This document shows positions 49,426 through 60,985 of a DNA stretch of 64,000 nucleotides, piece after piece. Within the stretch, counting starts at the first letter, position 1. Each line of letters begins with the position of its first letter. The notes under the pieces are model-generated. The model worked only from the letters and a program-made list of their open reading frames with translations, had not been told where the DNA came from and made no database searches. The DNA is from Cryptomeria japonica (Eukaryota; Streptophyta; Pinopsida; Cupressales; Cupressaceae): the NCBI RefSeq assembly GCF_030272615.1, contig NC_081408.1, positions 768,639,336 to 768,703,335 on the forward strand. The letters run 5' to 3'. The position numbers and the translations under genes were made by a program.

Positions 49426-51420
49426 TTGATGGAGAAGGCTAGGAGTATGCTAAGTGGTGTTGGTCTAGAACAAAAGTTCTAGGCTGAAGTTGTAGCCACT
49501 GCCTACTACCTGATAAACAGGTCTCCTATATCAGCTCTTGTTGATAAAACGCCAATGGAAGCGTGGTCGGGCCACAAGCCTTCACTTAGTCATCTGAGAG
49601 TTTTTGGTTGTGAGGCATATGCTCATGTGCCAAAGGAGAAGCGGACAAAATTGGATAACAAAGATGTTAAATGTATAGTCATTGGATACAGTTATAGTGC
49701 GAAAGGATACAAGCTTTGGGATCCTGTTGCACAAAAGGTATTTTATTCTAGAAGTGTTATTTTTAGAGAAACTAAGTCTTCTTCTATTACAGTACAGCCA
49801 GAACAAAAGGAAGAAAAGAAACATGTGATTCAACTGCTTGTTACACTTGAAAAAGTTGAATCAAGGCCCTTAGAAAGACAAGAAGTTGATGAGATCTCTA
49901 CGAGTTCTGAATCATCAGATGAAGAAGAGGAACCTGAACTTGAACTTGTTCGAAGGTCTACTAGACAAAGAAAACCACCTGAAAGGTATGTATATTCTCC
50001 TGATGATTGGAGATGCATATTTGCTTTGAATGCTAATATTGATGAACCGAAATCTGTAGAAGAGGCTCTTGGTATGAATGATTCAAAGTCCTCAAAAATT
50101 TTCGTGGATGAAGAGATGGTAGCTCTTAAGAAGAATGACACATGGGACCTTGTACCATTGCTTGAAGGACGGACGCCTGTTGGTTGCAAATGGATGTGAA
50201 AACTGCTTTCCTTCATGGAGATTTGGAGGAAGAAATTTATATGACACAACCAGAGCACTATGTGGTAAAAGGTAAAAGTAATTTGGTTTGTAAGTTGAAG
50301 AAATCCTTGTATGGTTTAAAACAGAGTCCTAGGATGTGGTACCAGAAGTTTGATACATATGTATTGAGTTTGGGGTTTGTGCAACCTAAATTTGATCACT
50401 GTATATATTTCAAATCTGATGGTGATCATTTCCCGGTTGTTGCCTTGTGTGTTGATGACATGTTGTTTATTGGGAAAGGAAAAGGTTTGATTGCAGAATT
50501 AAAATCTCAACTCTCAACAAAATTTGATATGAAAGATCTTGGTGCAACAAGACACATTTTGGGAATGAAGATTGTAAGGGATAGACAAAACAAAAAGCTT
50601 TGGCTAGGCCAAAGTAAGTATGTTGGTACTATTCTGAGAAGATTTAATATGCAAGGTTCTAGACCATTGAGTGTTCTTGTGATAATCGGAACAAAGCTTT
50701 CTAGTTGACAGTGTCCTACATCCCCATTGGAGATGGAAGAGATGAGTCGAGTACCATACCAAAGTGTTGTTGGAAGTTTGATGTATGCTATGGTTTGTAC
50801 AAGACCAGATATTGCCCAAGCAGTCAGAGTACTTTCCCGTTGCATGTCTAATCCAAGAAGAGCACATTGGGATGCAGTAAAAAGAGTTTTTAGATGCTTG
50901 CGGGGTACCTCAGAGTACTCTATATGTTTTTATGGAACAGGAAATGAGCATTCCTTGGATATTGGAGGCTATGTGGATTCAGATTGGGCTGGTGGTGTTG
51001 ATAGAAGAAGATCCAATAGTGCATATGTGTTTACATTATTTGGTGGTGCAATCAGTTGGATGAGCAAGCGACAGGCTATGGTCGCTTTGTCCACTACAGA
51101 GGCAGAGTATATGGTAGCTACTCATGCCTGCAAGGAAACCATTTGACTCAAGAGATTGTGTTCAAATATAGAGTTTAAATAGGATGCAATGACAATTTAT
51201 AGTGACAGTTAGAGTGCAATCTGCCTAGCAAAGAACCCGACTTTTCATGCCAGGACCAAACACATTAATGTACATTATCATTTTGTGAGAGATATGGTTA
51301 AGGACGGCAGGGTGAAGCTGGAGAAGGTAGAAACTTTGGTGAATGTTGTTGATTCATTAACTAAGCCCGTGAGCACAGAGAAGTTCAAATGGTGTTCGGA
51401 GTCTATGGGCCTCTTGGCCC
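49426..51420 (+). pseudogene. Ty1-copia pol: integrase C-terminus, RT, RNase H (interrupted)
   Basis: It begins at LMEKARSML of the integrase and continues SHLRVFGCEAYAHVP (49555 onward) and the linker to VGCKWM. There a deletion joins it, in another frame, to RT at QMDVKTAFLHGDLEEEIYM (about 50184). RT has LKKSLYGLKQSPRMWYQKF and LCVDDMLFIGK, where the usual YVDD is CVDD. RNase H shows DSDWAGG and STTEAEYM and ends near KHINVHYHFVRD and VDSLTKPV. The RT N-terminal block (ARLVAKGY type) is missing. Stops at 50706, 51144, 51178 and 51210 interrupt it. The left part of the element was displaced by the gypsy insertion. Confidence 0.88.
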
Positions 51421-51473
51421 CTGACTGTTGAGTCCATGGTAATATGGATCCCCTGACTCTTGCAAGGTATTCG

Positions 51474-51486
51474 ACAAGTGGGAGAA
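51474..51486 (+). promoter_or_regulatory. Polypurine tract of the copia element
   Basis: gacaagtgggaga precedes the LTR start tgttgag at 51487, typical of Ty1-copia. Confidence 0.7.
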
Positions 51487-52190
51487 TGTTGAGATACATG
51501 TGTCTCAACCTTGCAATTTTTAGTAAATAGTTCCAAATATAGTTGGGAGGTTTCTCATGTGTCAGTGCCTTGGAAAAATGTATATGAGTTGTCAAAAGAT
51601 GCCTTGTCCATAGTATAATATAGGAGGGCCATTTTTAGAGATTATATGACACATTTCATGTTAGTTATGAGGGTCAAAAATAGGGGATAAGAGTTTGGAC
51701 GTGAGTAACTATTTTTAACCTAGTTTTCTTATCTTGGAAAAAAAAATGTCAAGGGTGGGCAACACGTGTCATGGAGGTTTTACCCATGGTATTGTAAAAC
51801 CACAAATGGTTTCTAGGTTGTAAAATTCCTATATAATGAGGGCTTGGGGAGGAGTTTGTATGATGGAGTTTGGTTTGCAAGGCTAGGTGCTAGAAGGATG
51901 CTAGTGAAGTCTCTCTGAGCTTGAGTTGAGGTGATGCCTTTGGAAGAACTTGCATTGCAAGTGTATTGTAATCTCTTGTTGATTTGTTAATATATTATGC
52001 AAGTTTTAGAGTGTGGGTTTTTTCACCTGTATGGGATTTCCCCACGATAACCACTATGTTATGTGTTTATTGTCTTATTTCTATTCTATGTGCTTCTTGT
52101 GATCTCTTTGATAGTTAAGTTGAAATTTGCATAATCATCCTCTCAAGATTAGCGTAGGAAGCATTTCCTCACACCTTTGCTTCCTTACAC
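51487..52190 (+). repeat. 3' LTR of the copia element
   Basis: It starts tgttgagatac right after the polypurine tract; gttgaga and tctcaac form an inverted repeat at its start. A TATA box (tatataa, 51830-51836) precedes a leader-like region. The end is uncertain, at about 52173 or 52191, because the partner LTR is absent. Confidence 0.65.
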
Positions 52191-52199
52191 AACTTAAGC

Positions 52200-52725
52200 A
52201 CATTCACATCATATCAGCACTGTCCTTAATTGAAGACAAATCACAAAATAGGTGTGTATTTGCTGAAGATACAATCAAAGAATAGAAACAGAGACCATGA
52301 TAAAACAAAACAAGGAACAAACTTATGCTAAGCCATATTAAACATATGTATAATGATGCCAACACAAATGCAATTATAACTGCAGATACATCTGCCAGTG
52401 ACTGAGCTACTCTACAAGCTGAGTGATGAGATTAGAGCCTCGTGCATTTGATTTATAGGAGATGCACAATAAATGTGATTTATAGAGAGAAACAATACCC
52501 TACTTTTATTTAAGTTGTATATAAACATATTCTTATGAAAACGTATGAACCCCAATAAAAGTACATGACTTATCCTAAAGGTTACGAGGTCCCCACAAGT
52601 ATTTGAACCATGTAAATCAGATATAAATATATATGCAGTCATGTTGATTTCAAGACAAGTGGGTATTGAAAATTTGCATAGTTTCTCTTTCATCCTAACC
52701 TAATTTAGTGATTGCATTTGAATAA
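52200..52725. other. No recognised feature
   Basis: Moderately AT-rich flank between the copia LTR and the RING-like fragment. The minus frame 52693-52412 shows no motif. Confidence 0.4.
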
Positions 52726-52729
52726 CATG

Positions 52730-53341
52730 GAGGAATTGAAGTGCCTCAAGTGTGAAGCAAATGTGACTCCCTTGGTGAATGTGGATGCATGGAAGCTCTG
52801 TCAATTGAATTTAGTGACTATTTTAGAGTATACAGAGATGAACTCAAACAAGTCATGAAATTGTGCATTGGAACAGGAGTTCACAACCCATCAGAGCTGC
52901 TTCAACAAAATGTGTTTGTAAGTGTTCTTAGAAACAGAGCTTTTGAGGCTTACAGAAAAGACCTACACAGAAGGATTTCAATTATAGAGTTTCACTAATG
53001 ATGTTGCTATCTATGTTACTTGTTTGTTTGTGGGCAGATATCTATCCCAGTTCTCAAATTCCAATTCTGAACAGAGTAGAAACAGAAGGACAATTCCTGC
53101 AGAGGATTCAATAACTTCAGTAAGGAATTTGAAAACCAAAGTTTTAATTAAGGGTAGAGAATACTTGTGTTCTGTATGCCAGGAGAAAATGTTGGAAGGG
53201 GAATTAATAAAGAAGATGCCATGCAAACGTGAATACCATGAGGAGTCTACTGATAAGTGGTTGGCTTCCTCAAACTTCAGCCCACTAAGAAAACATGAAT
53301 TGCCCAGTGATGATTCAGATTATGAGCAGAAAAGGGAGTAG
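52730..53341 (+). pseudogene. Degenerate RING-H2 E3 ligase fragment (AIP2-like)
   Basis: RING-H2 proteins transfer ubiquitin. The frame 53024-53341 ends with CSVCQEKMLEGE, MPCKREYHEE, WLASSNFSPLRKHELP and a DDSDYE word. These align with the family pattern CxxC...LPCKHxFHxxC...WL...SCPxCRHELPTDD. The first three metal-binding Cys and one His remain, but CKH is CKR, the Cys after YH is lost, and both Cys of CPxC are replaced. It cannot fold as a normal RING. An upstream frame (52789-52998) may be an earlier exon, with an acceptor gtgggcag at about 53036. Probably a dead copy. Confidence 0.6.
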
Positions 53342-53344
53342 AGA

Positions 53345-54400
53345 AAGAAGTAGAGAAGAGAATGAGATTGTATCTTCTAAATTTGGGATAACAATTTGCT
53401 TGTATTAGTATGATAAACTTAATTTGTTTTAGAGAAAATGGGCACCAAAAAAGCTATACTTGAGTTTGATAATGTGGATGAACAAGTCTAAATAAATATT
53501 AAAATATTTTTTATAATTTTTTATGGGAATAAGAGTAGTTATAGCACTTTCCTTCTGATTAAAATTGTTACAAATATTAAGACAAATATCTTTATTCTAC
53601 TAAAAAACATTGAGTGTTTATAATCACAAATTAATATTTTAATGTATTTAAAGATCAATGAAATTGTTGTAAAAGGAAGGACTTTCTAATTAATGTATAG
53701 AAATGCATTATACTTATAAATATTTCGAAGTAAATAATTAAATAATAAGCATTTAAACATGATTGTCTTGTTTGGAATTTTTTTAAAATTAAAATATTTG
53801 TTATAATTAATACATTAATTTTAAAATAATTTATTTTGATAATTTAAATAAAAATTAAAAAATGTAATTAGAATATTATCTTGATTGAGTTTATATAATA
53901 TCATGATTATGAATTAAATTAATTTTATTTGTTAAATTATCAATATTTATTATAGTTAATACATTGATTTGAAAATAATTTAATTTGATAATTTTAAAAA
54001 TTATTAAAAACAATTAGAGTATTATATTGATTGATATCATAATTATGAGTTAAATTGATTTTATTATTTTTAATAATTTTTAAGTGGAGAATGAGATACT
54101 ACTACTACTACTACCACCATCACCACCACCACCACCACTACTACTACCATCACCACCACCACTACTACTACTACGATTACGTTTGTGTAGCAAATTTTAT
54201 TATTGGTTTGTCATTATTATTGGTAGACTTTTTTATTTCGTATAGTTATGAATTGTCTATTTTTTTTAAATGTCCTTGATTTTTATTCACTTTAGCTTTA
54301 ACGATTTTAATAACTTTAAGTAATATAATAATATTATAATATAATAACAACATGATAATAATATTCTAATATCATATAATATAATTTAATAATTAATAAC
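53345..54400. other. AT-rich stretch with trinucleotide microsatellite
   Basis: Nothing coding. An (ACT/ACC)n tract lies at 54098-54173; its Tyr/His-rich open frame is an artefact of the repeat. Confidence 0.6.
54098..54173. repeat. (ACT)n/(ACC)n microsatellite
   Basis: Uninterrupted alternation of act and acc triplets with two atc triplets. Confidence 0.95.
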
Positions 54401-55980
54401 GTGTAGGAAGGGAAGGATGCAGTCGTTGAGGAACTCTACAATGTCTAGGGTTTCTACAGGTTTAAGCTATTGTGGTGTGGTTTGGGAAAAATGTCAATCT
54501 CCCTGTTTGAATGTAAGGTCCACAACTTGTGTTGGTGGAGATAGACGGACTGGGAATGTTGTGGAAGGGTTTGAAGCCAATGATGGACGTGTGAAGTGGG
54601 TGGTGTTTATTGCGACCATAGATAAAATGTTGGTTTTTTGGATGGGAGGAAGGGACAAAGCAATTCAACAATGCATCTGGATCATGGGAGATGAGTGGAT
54701 GGAAAGTGTGAAAGTCTATGGGAATAGGGGCTTTACGACATAGTTGCACCTATTTTTTGGGGTGAGCAAATGACTGTTAGGCCAATAATAAATTTGGATG
54801 AGGAGACTACCAAGGAAGTTTTCAAGAATGAATATTTTTTTGTGGATATGGGATAGATAGGGAGGTTTCAAGGATTTTGGCTGAGCCTTGGAGAGATTCA
54901 CAAGTGGGTCACTGAGATCTAGGGCCATATTTTGGAGGGGGGTGTATAATTTATTTGAGAGCTTGAGACTTTTTTGTGGTGATTTTTGACAACCTAAAGG
55001 ACATGAATAAAAGCTTCTACAAATCTTTCTGGAGTTGGGAGGAGAAGCATAATTTTCTACTCAAACCATGTTATCCATCTTTTAATCCAACTAGATTAGA
55101 TTTTTCTTTGAATAAGCCTTCTAAACTTTTCATTGCAGTTTTAGTTCGAATTTTATTTTAAAGTTGTAGGTGATATGTTGGAGAAATTTTTAGGGGTGGA
55201 TGAGAGTTCTCTAGAGTATTTTCATACCACTTACACACGCGCCTTAGTGGAAATAGATTTGACTAAGGCTCCACATGCAAATTTAGCTCTATAATTTGAG
55301 AAATAGATTTTGGTGCAAACATTAGATTATGAAGGTATCCCTTCTAGGTGTATAAGATGCTACCAAACTAGGCATTTGGCAACCAAATGTGATAGACAAC
55401 ATACAAATAAAAAGACTAATTGGTAAAGGGATGTGTCACCTCACCATTATTTGGTTGAGAAGGAAGTGGTGGACATCTAGAAAGAGAACACATGAAAGAA
55501 CAATGCAATAAGTGACAAGAACTTAAGAAATATCTGGAGGCTTTGATAAAGGAGATTATGAAAGTTAAGAAGGATAAGAAAAGTGCAGATCTTTCATCAT
55601 CAAAACCCGGGGAGACGGGAGAGAGAAATAGAAAGGGGATATTTCACTCAGGGATTAGTACTGAGATTAAAACAGTCAATAGGCATGTATAGATACTTAC
55701 AAGGGAGGGAGGAGGAGCAAAGGAAATCCAAGAGAACCCATGATGGAGACATAAGGGCTTTCTTTGTAGGAGGAAGGATGGCAAGAAGTAAGAGGAAACA
55801 AGGATAAGAGCACAACGAAGGAGGGCATTATCAATCTGGAATTAGCTTTCAAGTGACTGAGGGGTCCTTAATTTATGGATAGTAGTTTGGGGAGGTGGCT
55901 CCCTAGTTGTAGTCCTAGCTGGTTTAGACCAGTTTTAAAACCCAAATTTAATAAATTCAAAACTTTTACTGATTGAAAAA
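54400..55980 (+). pseudogene. Decayed LINE ORF1 (DUF4283 and zinc knuckle), copy A
   Basis: Plant LINE ORF1 is an RNA-binding protein with a DUF4283 domain and a CCHC knuckle. Across frameshifts the text gives a WSWEEKHNFLLKPC.PSFNPT block (about 55030-55090) and an LDYEGIPSRCIRCYQTRHLATKCDR-like knuckle (about 55323-55395, CxxC...H...C). A Lys/Glu-rich tail follows to about 55810. The segment ends near an A-rich stretch (about 55970). Endonuclease and RT are not present. Confidence 0.6.
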
Positions 55981-56149
55981 ATAAAATAATAATAATAACA
56001 TATAATAGTATTATTATTATTATATTAATACGTATTTAATATATTTTTTATCTAATGTATAATTAAACTAAGAATAAAAATAATGTTAAAATATAATATA
56101 ACAATATATTAATTGATTTTTCTATATCTACCTAGGTAAGTAACCTTTT

Positions 56150-57640
56150 GAAATGGCTCTTGATGGTTTGTTGATGGTGTATATACCCCTGTTGTGGATG
56201 GATCTCCCCCCTCTGTGGATGCCCTTCTGAAAAGAGTTGTGACTATTTCTACTCCTCATTCTGGCATTGCGGCTTCTGTTGGTGAACATGTTGCTAGTCT
56301 AGGGGGTCAGTCTTCTGGTATTGTTGGTGCCATCATCCTTTTTGTGGGTGATCCTATTCCTCCCAAACCTCCTTCCTCTGCAATTAGGAAAAATTTGCTC
56401 GCGTGGCTAGATCTACTGCTCATCCTCACAAGGGAATTCATCCTCTTCCTTGTGCCAAGACCTTTCATGTTGTGGTCTATGGCCAATAGGTTGTGGAAAA
56501 TGTTAATTTTTACCAATGTTGTGCTCTTGTTTGCATATTTGTTGGGTTTTGGACTTCTCTTCTGGACCTTCATTTCTGGGTGAGTGATTCTTGGAAGCCT
56601 TTTGTTGCTCATGGAATTGATCTTTTTCCTTGTGCTAAAGGATTTTTCATTTCTGACTTTACTTCTGCTCTTGATCGTGATTTGATTATGGGTAAGTTGT
56701 GGGCTTGGGGTGATCACTCTCTCTCTAGATTAAGCCCATGAGGGCTTCCTTCAACCCCCTTACTAAACCACTTACTATTCATCTAGTTTGGGTTTGTCTT
56801 CCTAATCTTCCCCTTCATTTCTGGGAGCCTTCTTATTTCAAGGCCATCAGTAACTCCTTTGGCAGCTTTTTGAAGGTTGATGATACCATGAATTCCATGG
56901 GTCATTCTCCCTTTACCATCCTATTAATTCATATTGACATATCTCTTCCCCTTCCTAGGGATGTGGTTCTAATGGTTGGGGATAAGCCATCAACTCAATA
57001 ATTATATTATGAGGGCCTCCTCTTTCATTTCCAAATATGCTTCTCAATAGGTCACTTAACTTTAGATTTTTCTCTCTCTCGCCACAAGGTGCTACTACTT
57101 GGTGGAAGGATGCTACTGAAGATTACTTGATGTTTAATTATTTTGGGGATGATTTTGTCGACTCCTCTTTAGAGGAAGTTGTCTCATCCCGGGATGAGGT
57201 GCCCCTTATTGCTGATGAAGCCTCTACTAACCCTCTTGTTATTGTTGTCATGGCCTCTTCCACTCCCATGGCTCCTACTTTTTTTGCTCCTGCTCCACAA
57301 CTCCGCTCTACTCTTGGAAATTTTTCTCTTGTTTTTGTTCTTAAGCAATAGTCTATTGTTGTTTTATAATAGTGGCCTGACAATAACTCAACGAGGTCCT
57401 CCCTGCCTAATTTTTCTTTGAATGTTCCTAATGATAGTGTTGCCTAGATGGTTGTTTGTCACTGGTGGAAGGAGAACTCTATCCCCTTTCCCAAACCTCT
57501 CTTTGTCAAGTTTTGGGTGTTTCTCTCCACTCTGGAGTTGAGTTTTGAGTTGTTACAAATTTGATAGGTTTGTTTGGCTCGTCTGACCTTGTTTGTTTGG
57601 GGTTTGTACTAGTTCTTAGTTTGTCTCTCTTTTGCTGCCT
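56150..57640 (+). pseudogene. Decayed LINE ORF1 (DUF4283), copy B
   Basis: The frame 56194-56583 gives a Ser/Gly/Pro-rich N-terminus. A shifted frame (56493-56741) reads FVGFWTSLLDLHFWV, then CAKGFFISDF and LWAWGDHSLSRL. Another shift at about 56738 continues with SFNPLTKPLTIHLVWVCLPN and LPLHFWEPSYFKAI, both classic DUF4283 words. After 57000 the text is Ser/Thr/Ala-rich, as in ORF1 tails. No ORF2 follows. It differs enough from copy A to be a separate insertion. Confidence 0.65.
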
Positions 57641-57799
57641 ATGGGATGTTGTATGCTATTTAATAGCCATTTGGCTATGTTAATAGCCATTTAATACCCC
57701 TCTCTCCTCTTCTCTCTCCTCTCCTCCACTGTCCTCTAAACCTATCACCCTAATACTGATCTGGACCTCATCCGAATCACACACTCTACCACTATCTTA

Positions 57800-58462
57800 G
57801 TTGATCATTTGGCTGGCTAATAGTGTCCAATCCTACTCAACCTGGCTAGTGCCTATGCCCTCCTCTTTGTGAGCAGTGCTAATCTTGATCTCCCGACTAG
57901 CCTTGGTCTAGCCTTTGCCTACTAGTCTCTGTAAGTTATTGTGACCCCTGCATTTGCGGGTCCCCTTCATGGATCCCACGTAACTGGAGCCATCTGAGTC
58001 CACCTATCAATGATACCTGCTATGTCCTGTACTGAGGGCCCAAACTTTACCACCTACTCTTGGGTGGTACGTCGAAATCTATGTGGTGTTGCAGGAACAT
58101 TTTGTACATGCTCAAACTGTCGTTGCACTCGATCCAAACGATATATCTCAATCAACCACTCCCACCTCCCAATGATGTATCCTCCAATCATCATGTACAA
58201 CACGTACCACTGATCCTCTGGCCATGGAGGGATCCCCATATATGGTCTCTATGTGATAGTGTCCATTGTCAATCTATCAAGCATCTCCCTCCAGTGGTCG
58301 ATGTCATAAGTAACCTCGTATCTCAGTGCTCCCTACCAACTGAATGCCACTGGCTCGATTTCAACTCTATCCAGTCTAGGCATTGGTCACATAGCAACAA
58401 TATGCTCCCATGCCCATATCTATAAGAGTGACGAATCTAAATCCTCTGCTTGGATGATATGG
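57800..58462 (-). pseudogene. Second plant mobile domain (PMD) fragment
   Basis: On the minus strand a single frame without indels shows PMD blocks: IWAWEHI (about 58430), a PRLDRVEIEPVAFSW block, YDIDHWREMLDRLTMDTIT, RPYMGIPPWPEDQW, LDRVQRQFEHVQNVP (about 58110) and a TTQEWVV block. The open part is 58239-58054. The rest contains about eight stops, all TAG or TGA. It matches the second half of the PMD gene at 10014-12621 in domain order but is clearly different in sequence. The first half and any LTRs around it were not found. Confidence 0.75.
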
Positions 58463-58575
58463 GCTATCCCACATTAATGGTTCCAACTTTTGCCAATGAA
58501 GAAAATTTGTGGAGGTGGAAAATTATTTTGGGAGGGGGTTTGAATGAACTAGGGGGGTTCAAGCAAGCTCCCCTA

Positions 58576-58620
58576 GGGTTTGATCGAACCCCAGATGGGT
58601 TTCGGGGTTCGATCAAACCC
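58576..58620. repeat. 17-bp perfect inverted repeat
   Basis: gggtttgatcgaacccc (58576-58592) and ggggttcgatcaaaccc (58604-58620) are exact reverse complements with an 11-bp spacer. Related gttcgatcgaaccc text follows at about 58642. No gene context. Confidence 0.8.
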
Positions 58621-59097
58621 GTTAAAAATAAATATTTTAACGAGTTCGATCGAACCCTCTGTTCTATCAAACCTAATATAAAATTGATTTTTCTCAAAAT
58701 TCTATAAAATCCAAAAATGATAGTTAAACTGTCATTTTCAAACTTGTATTTTTCTATGTCTAGAGGGGGTTAGAGAGAACCCAACATCATCACCACGTCA
58801 CCGTGCCCTGTCTGTAGCAGCTAGTGTGTCTCACCTTTCAGCTTTCGACCTACATTATTTCAGGTGAACAAAATAACCTTTTTTTTGTTTAATAATGTCT
58901 TTTTTTGTTAAATTTATTTAAAAATTAATAAATAATTTGTTTGTTAATTTATTTTTTTAATTAAATAATTGTATATTTATTGTTTTTCAGCATTTTAGAA
59001 ATACGTTTGAAAATTTAATGTTTTGATTTAATTTCAACTTGTTTTTAAAATTACATAACTGTATATGTATTTTTGTTTCAACTTTTTAAAAAAATGT

Positions 59098-59215
59098 TAT
59101 GAAAAAATTAGAAAAACATTAAGAAAAACATTAGAACTTAGAGAAACATTAAGAAAAACATTAGAACTCAAAAAAACATTAAGAAAAATATTAGAACTTA
59201 GAAAATCAATAGCAA
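59098..59215. repeat. A-rich short tandem repeat
   Basis: Repeats of acattaagaaaaa and acattagaactta words, about 36 bp per unit. The Lys/Leu-rich open frame across it is an artefact. Confidence 0.75.
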
Positions 59216-59382
59216 AAAAAAAATTAGAAAAATGTTACAAATCTAAATATAATAAATTAAAATGTTAGAAAAATAAATAAATTTAAATTTAAAAAAATAT
59301 TATAAAACTTAGATAACAAATTTAAACAAATTATATAAAAGAAATCATCTACAATGTGATCCCTTTTCACATCCTATTACAC

Positions 59383-60985
59383 ACACAACATGACTTCTTA
59401 GGACCCCTAAAGACCACATATGCCCCTGATGACACTATATGTCCCCTTAGGACCATAGAGGATCACATAGTGGACCCTAAGGGGTCATATGTGGTCCTAA
59501 GTGGTCACGCATGTCTTCTAACACATGTGTGACCTCTTAGGACCGCATGTGACCCCTTATAAAAGCCTAGTGTGTATGACATACCCCTTAGTCTATTACA
59601 TAGTGTCCTAAGGGGTCATATGTGGTCCTAAGGGGTCACACATGTGTTAACAAATGTGTGACCCCTTAGGACCTCATATGACCCTTTATAACATCCTAGT
59701 GTGTACGACATACCCCTTAGGATCACATAGTGTCCTAAGGGGTCATATGTGGTCTTAAGGTGTCATGCATGTGTTCTAACATGTATGTGTGACCCCTTAT
59801 AACCGCATATGACCCCTTATAAAATCCTAGTGTGAACGACACACCCCTTAGTCCATCACATAGTGTCCTAAGGGGTCATTTGTGGTCCTAAGGGGTCACG
59901 CACGTGTTCTAACACATACATGACCCCTTAGGACCACATATGACCCCTTATAACATCCTATTGTATACAACATGTACCCATTAAGATCACATAGTGTCCT
60001 AGAAGGGGTCATATGTGGTCATAAGGGGTCATGCATGATCATGTGTGTTCTAACACTATACATGTGTAACCCCTTATAACATCCTAGTGTCTACATCATA
60101 TGATCCCTTAAGATCACATGTACAGTGTCCTAAGGGGTTGAATATGTGATCCTAAGGGGTCATGCATGTGTTCTAACACATGTGTGACCCCTTAGGACCA
60201 CATATGACCCCTTATAACAAACTAATGTACATACGACATTCCCCTTAGGATCACATAGTTTCCTAAGGGGTCATATGTGGTCCTAAGAGGTCACGTGTGT
60301 GTTATAACACATGCATGACCCCTTAGGACCACATATGACCCTTGATGACACTATACATCCCCTTAGGACCATAGTGGACCCTAAGGGGTCACGCATGTGT
60401 TCTAACACATGTGTGACCCCTTAGGACAGCATGTGACCCCTTATAAAGCTTAGTGTGTACGGCATACCCCTTAGTCCATTACATAGTGTCCTAAGGGGTT
60501 ACATGTGGTCCTAAGGGGTCAAGCATGTGCTAACAAATGTGTGACCCCTTAGGACCACATATGACCCTTTATAACATCCTAGTGTGTGCGACATACCCCT
60601 TAGTATAACATAGTGTCGTAAGGGATCATATGTGGTCCTAAGGGGTCACACATGTGTTCTAACATGTATGTGTGACCCCTTAGGACCACATATGATCCCT
60701 TACGACACTATGTTATACTAAGGGGTATGTCGCACACACTAGGATGTTATAAAGGGTCATATGTGGTCCTAAGGGGTCACATGTATGTGTGACCCCTTAG
60801 AACCACATATGACCTCTTATAAAAGCCTAGTGTGTATGACATACCCCTTAGTCCATTACATAGTGTCCTAAGGGGTCATATGTGGTCCTAAGGGGTCAAG
60901 CATGTGTTAACAAATGTGTGACCCCTTAGGACCACATATGACCCTTTATAACATCCTAGTGTGTACAACATACCCCTTAGGATCA
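59383..60985. repeat. Palindromic satellite array 2 (TCCTAAGGGGTC family)
   Basis: Same family as 20161-24205, with words gaccccttaggaccacatat, taacatcctagtgtgta and tagtgtcctaaggggtcata. Here the linker acatacccctta replaces the gtaccccttaggaccc-caatttgacc part, so this is a distinct subfamily. Units again fold on themselves. It contains a perfect long hairpin at 60540-60781. Confidence 0.9.
60540..60781. repeat. Perfect inverted repeat, 114-bp arms
   Basis: Arms 60540-60653 and 60668-60781 are exact reverse complements (checked base by base) around a 14-bp spacer. Neighbouring satellite units match each other much less well. Confidence 0.93.

Noticed and set aside
54055-54279. Tyr/His-rich 74-aa open frame
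   Set aside because: Direct translation of the (ACT/ACC)n microsatellite.
59065-59268. Lys/Leu-rich 67-aa open frame
   Set aside because: Translation of an A-rich tandem repeat.
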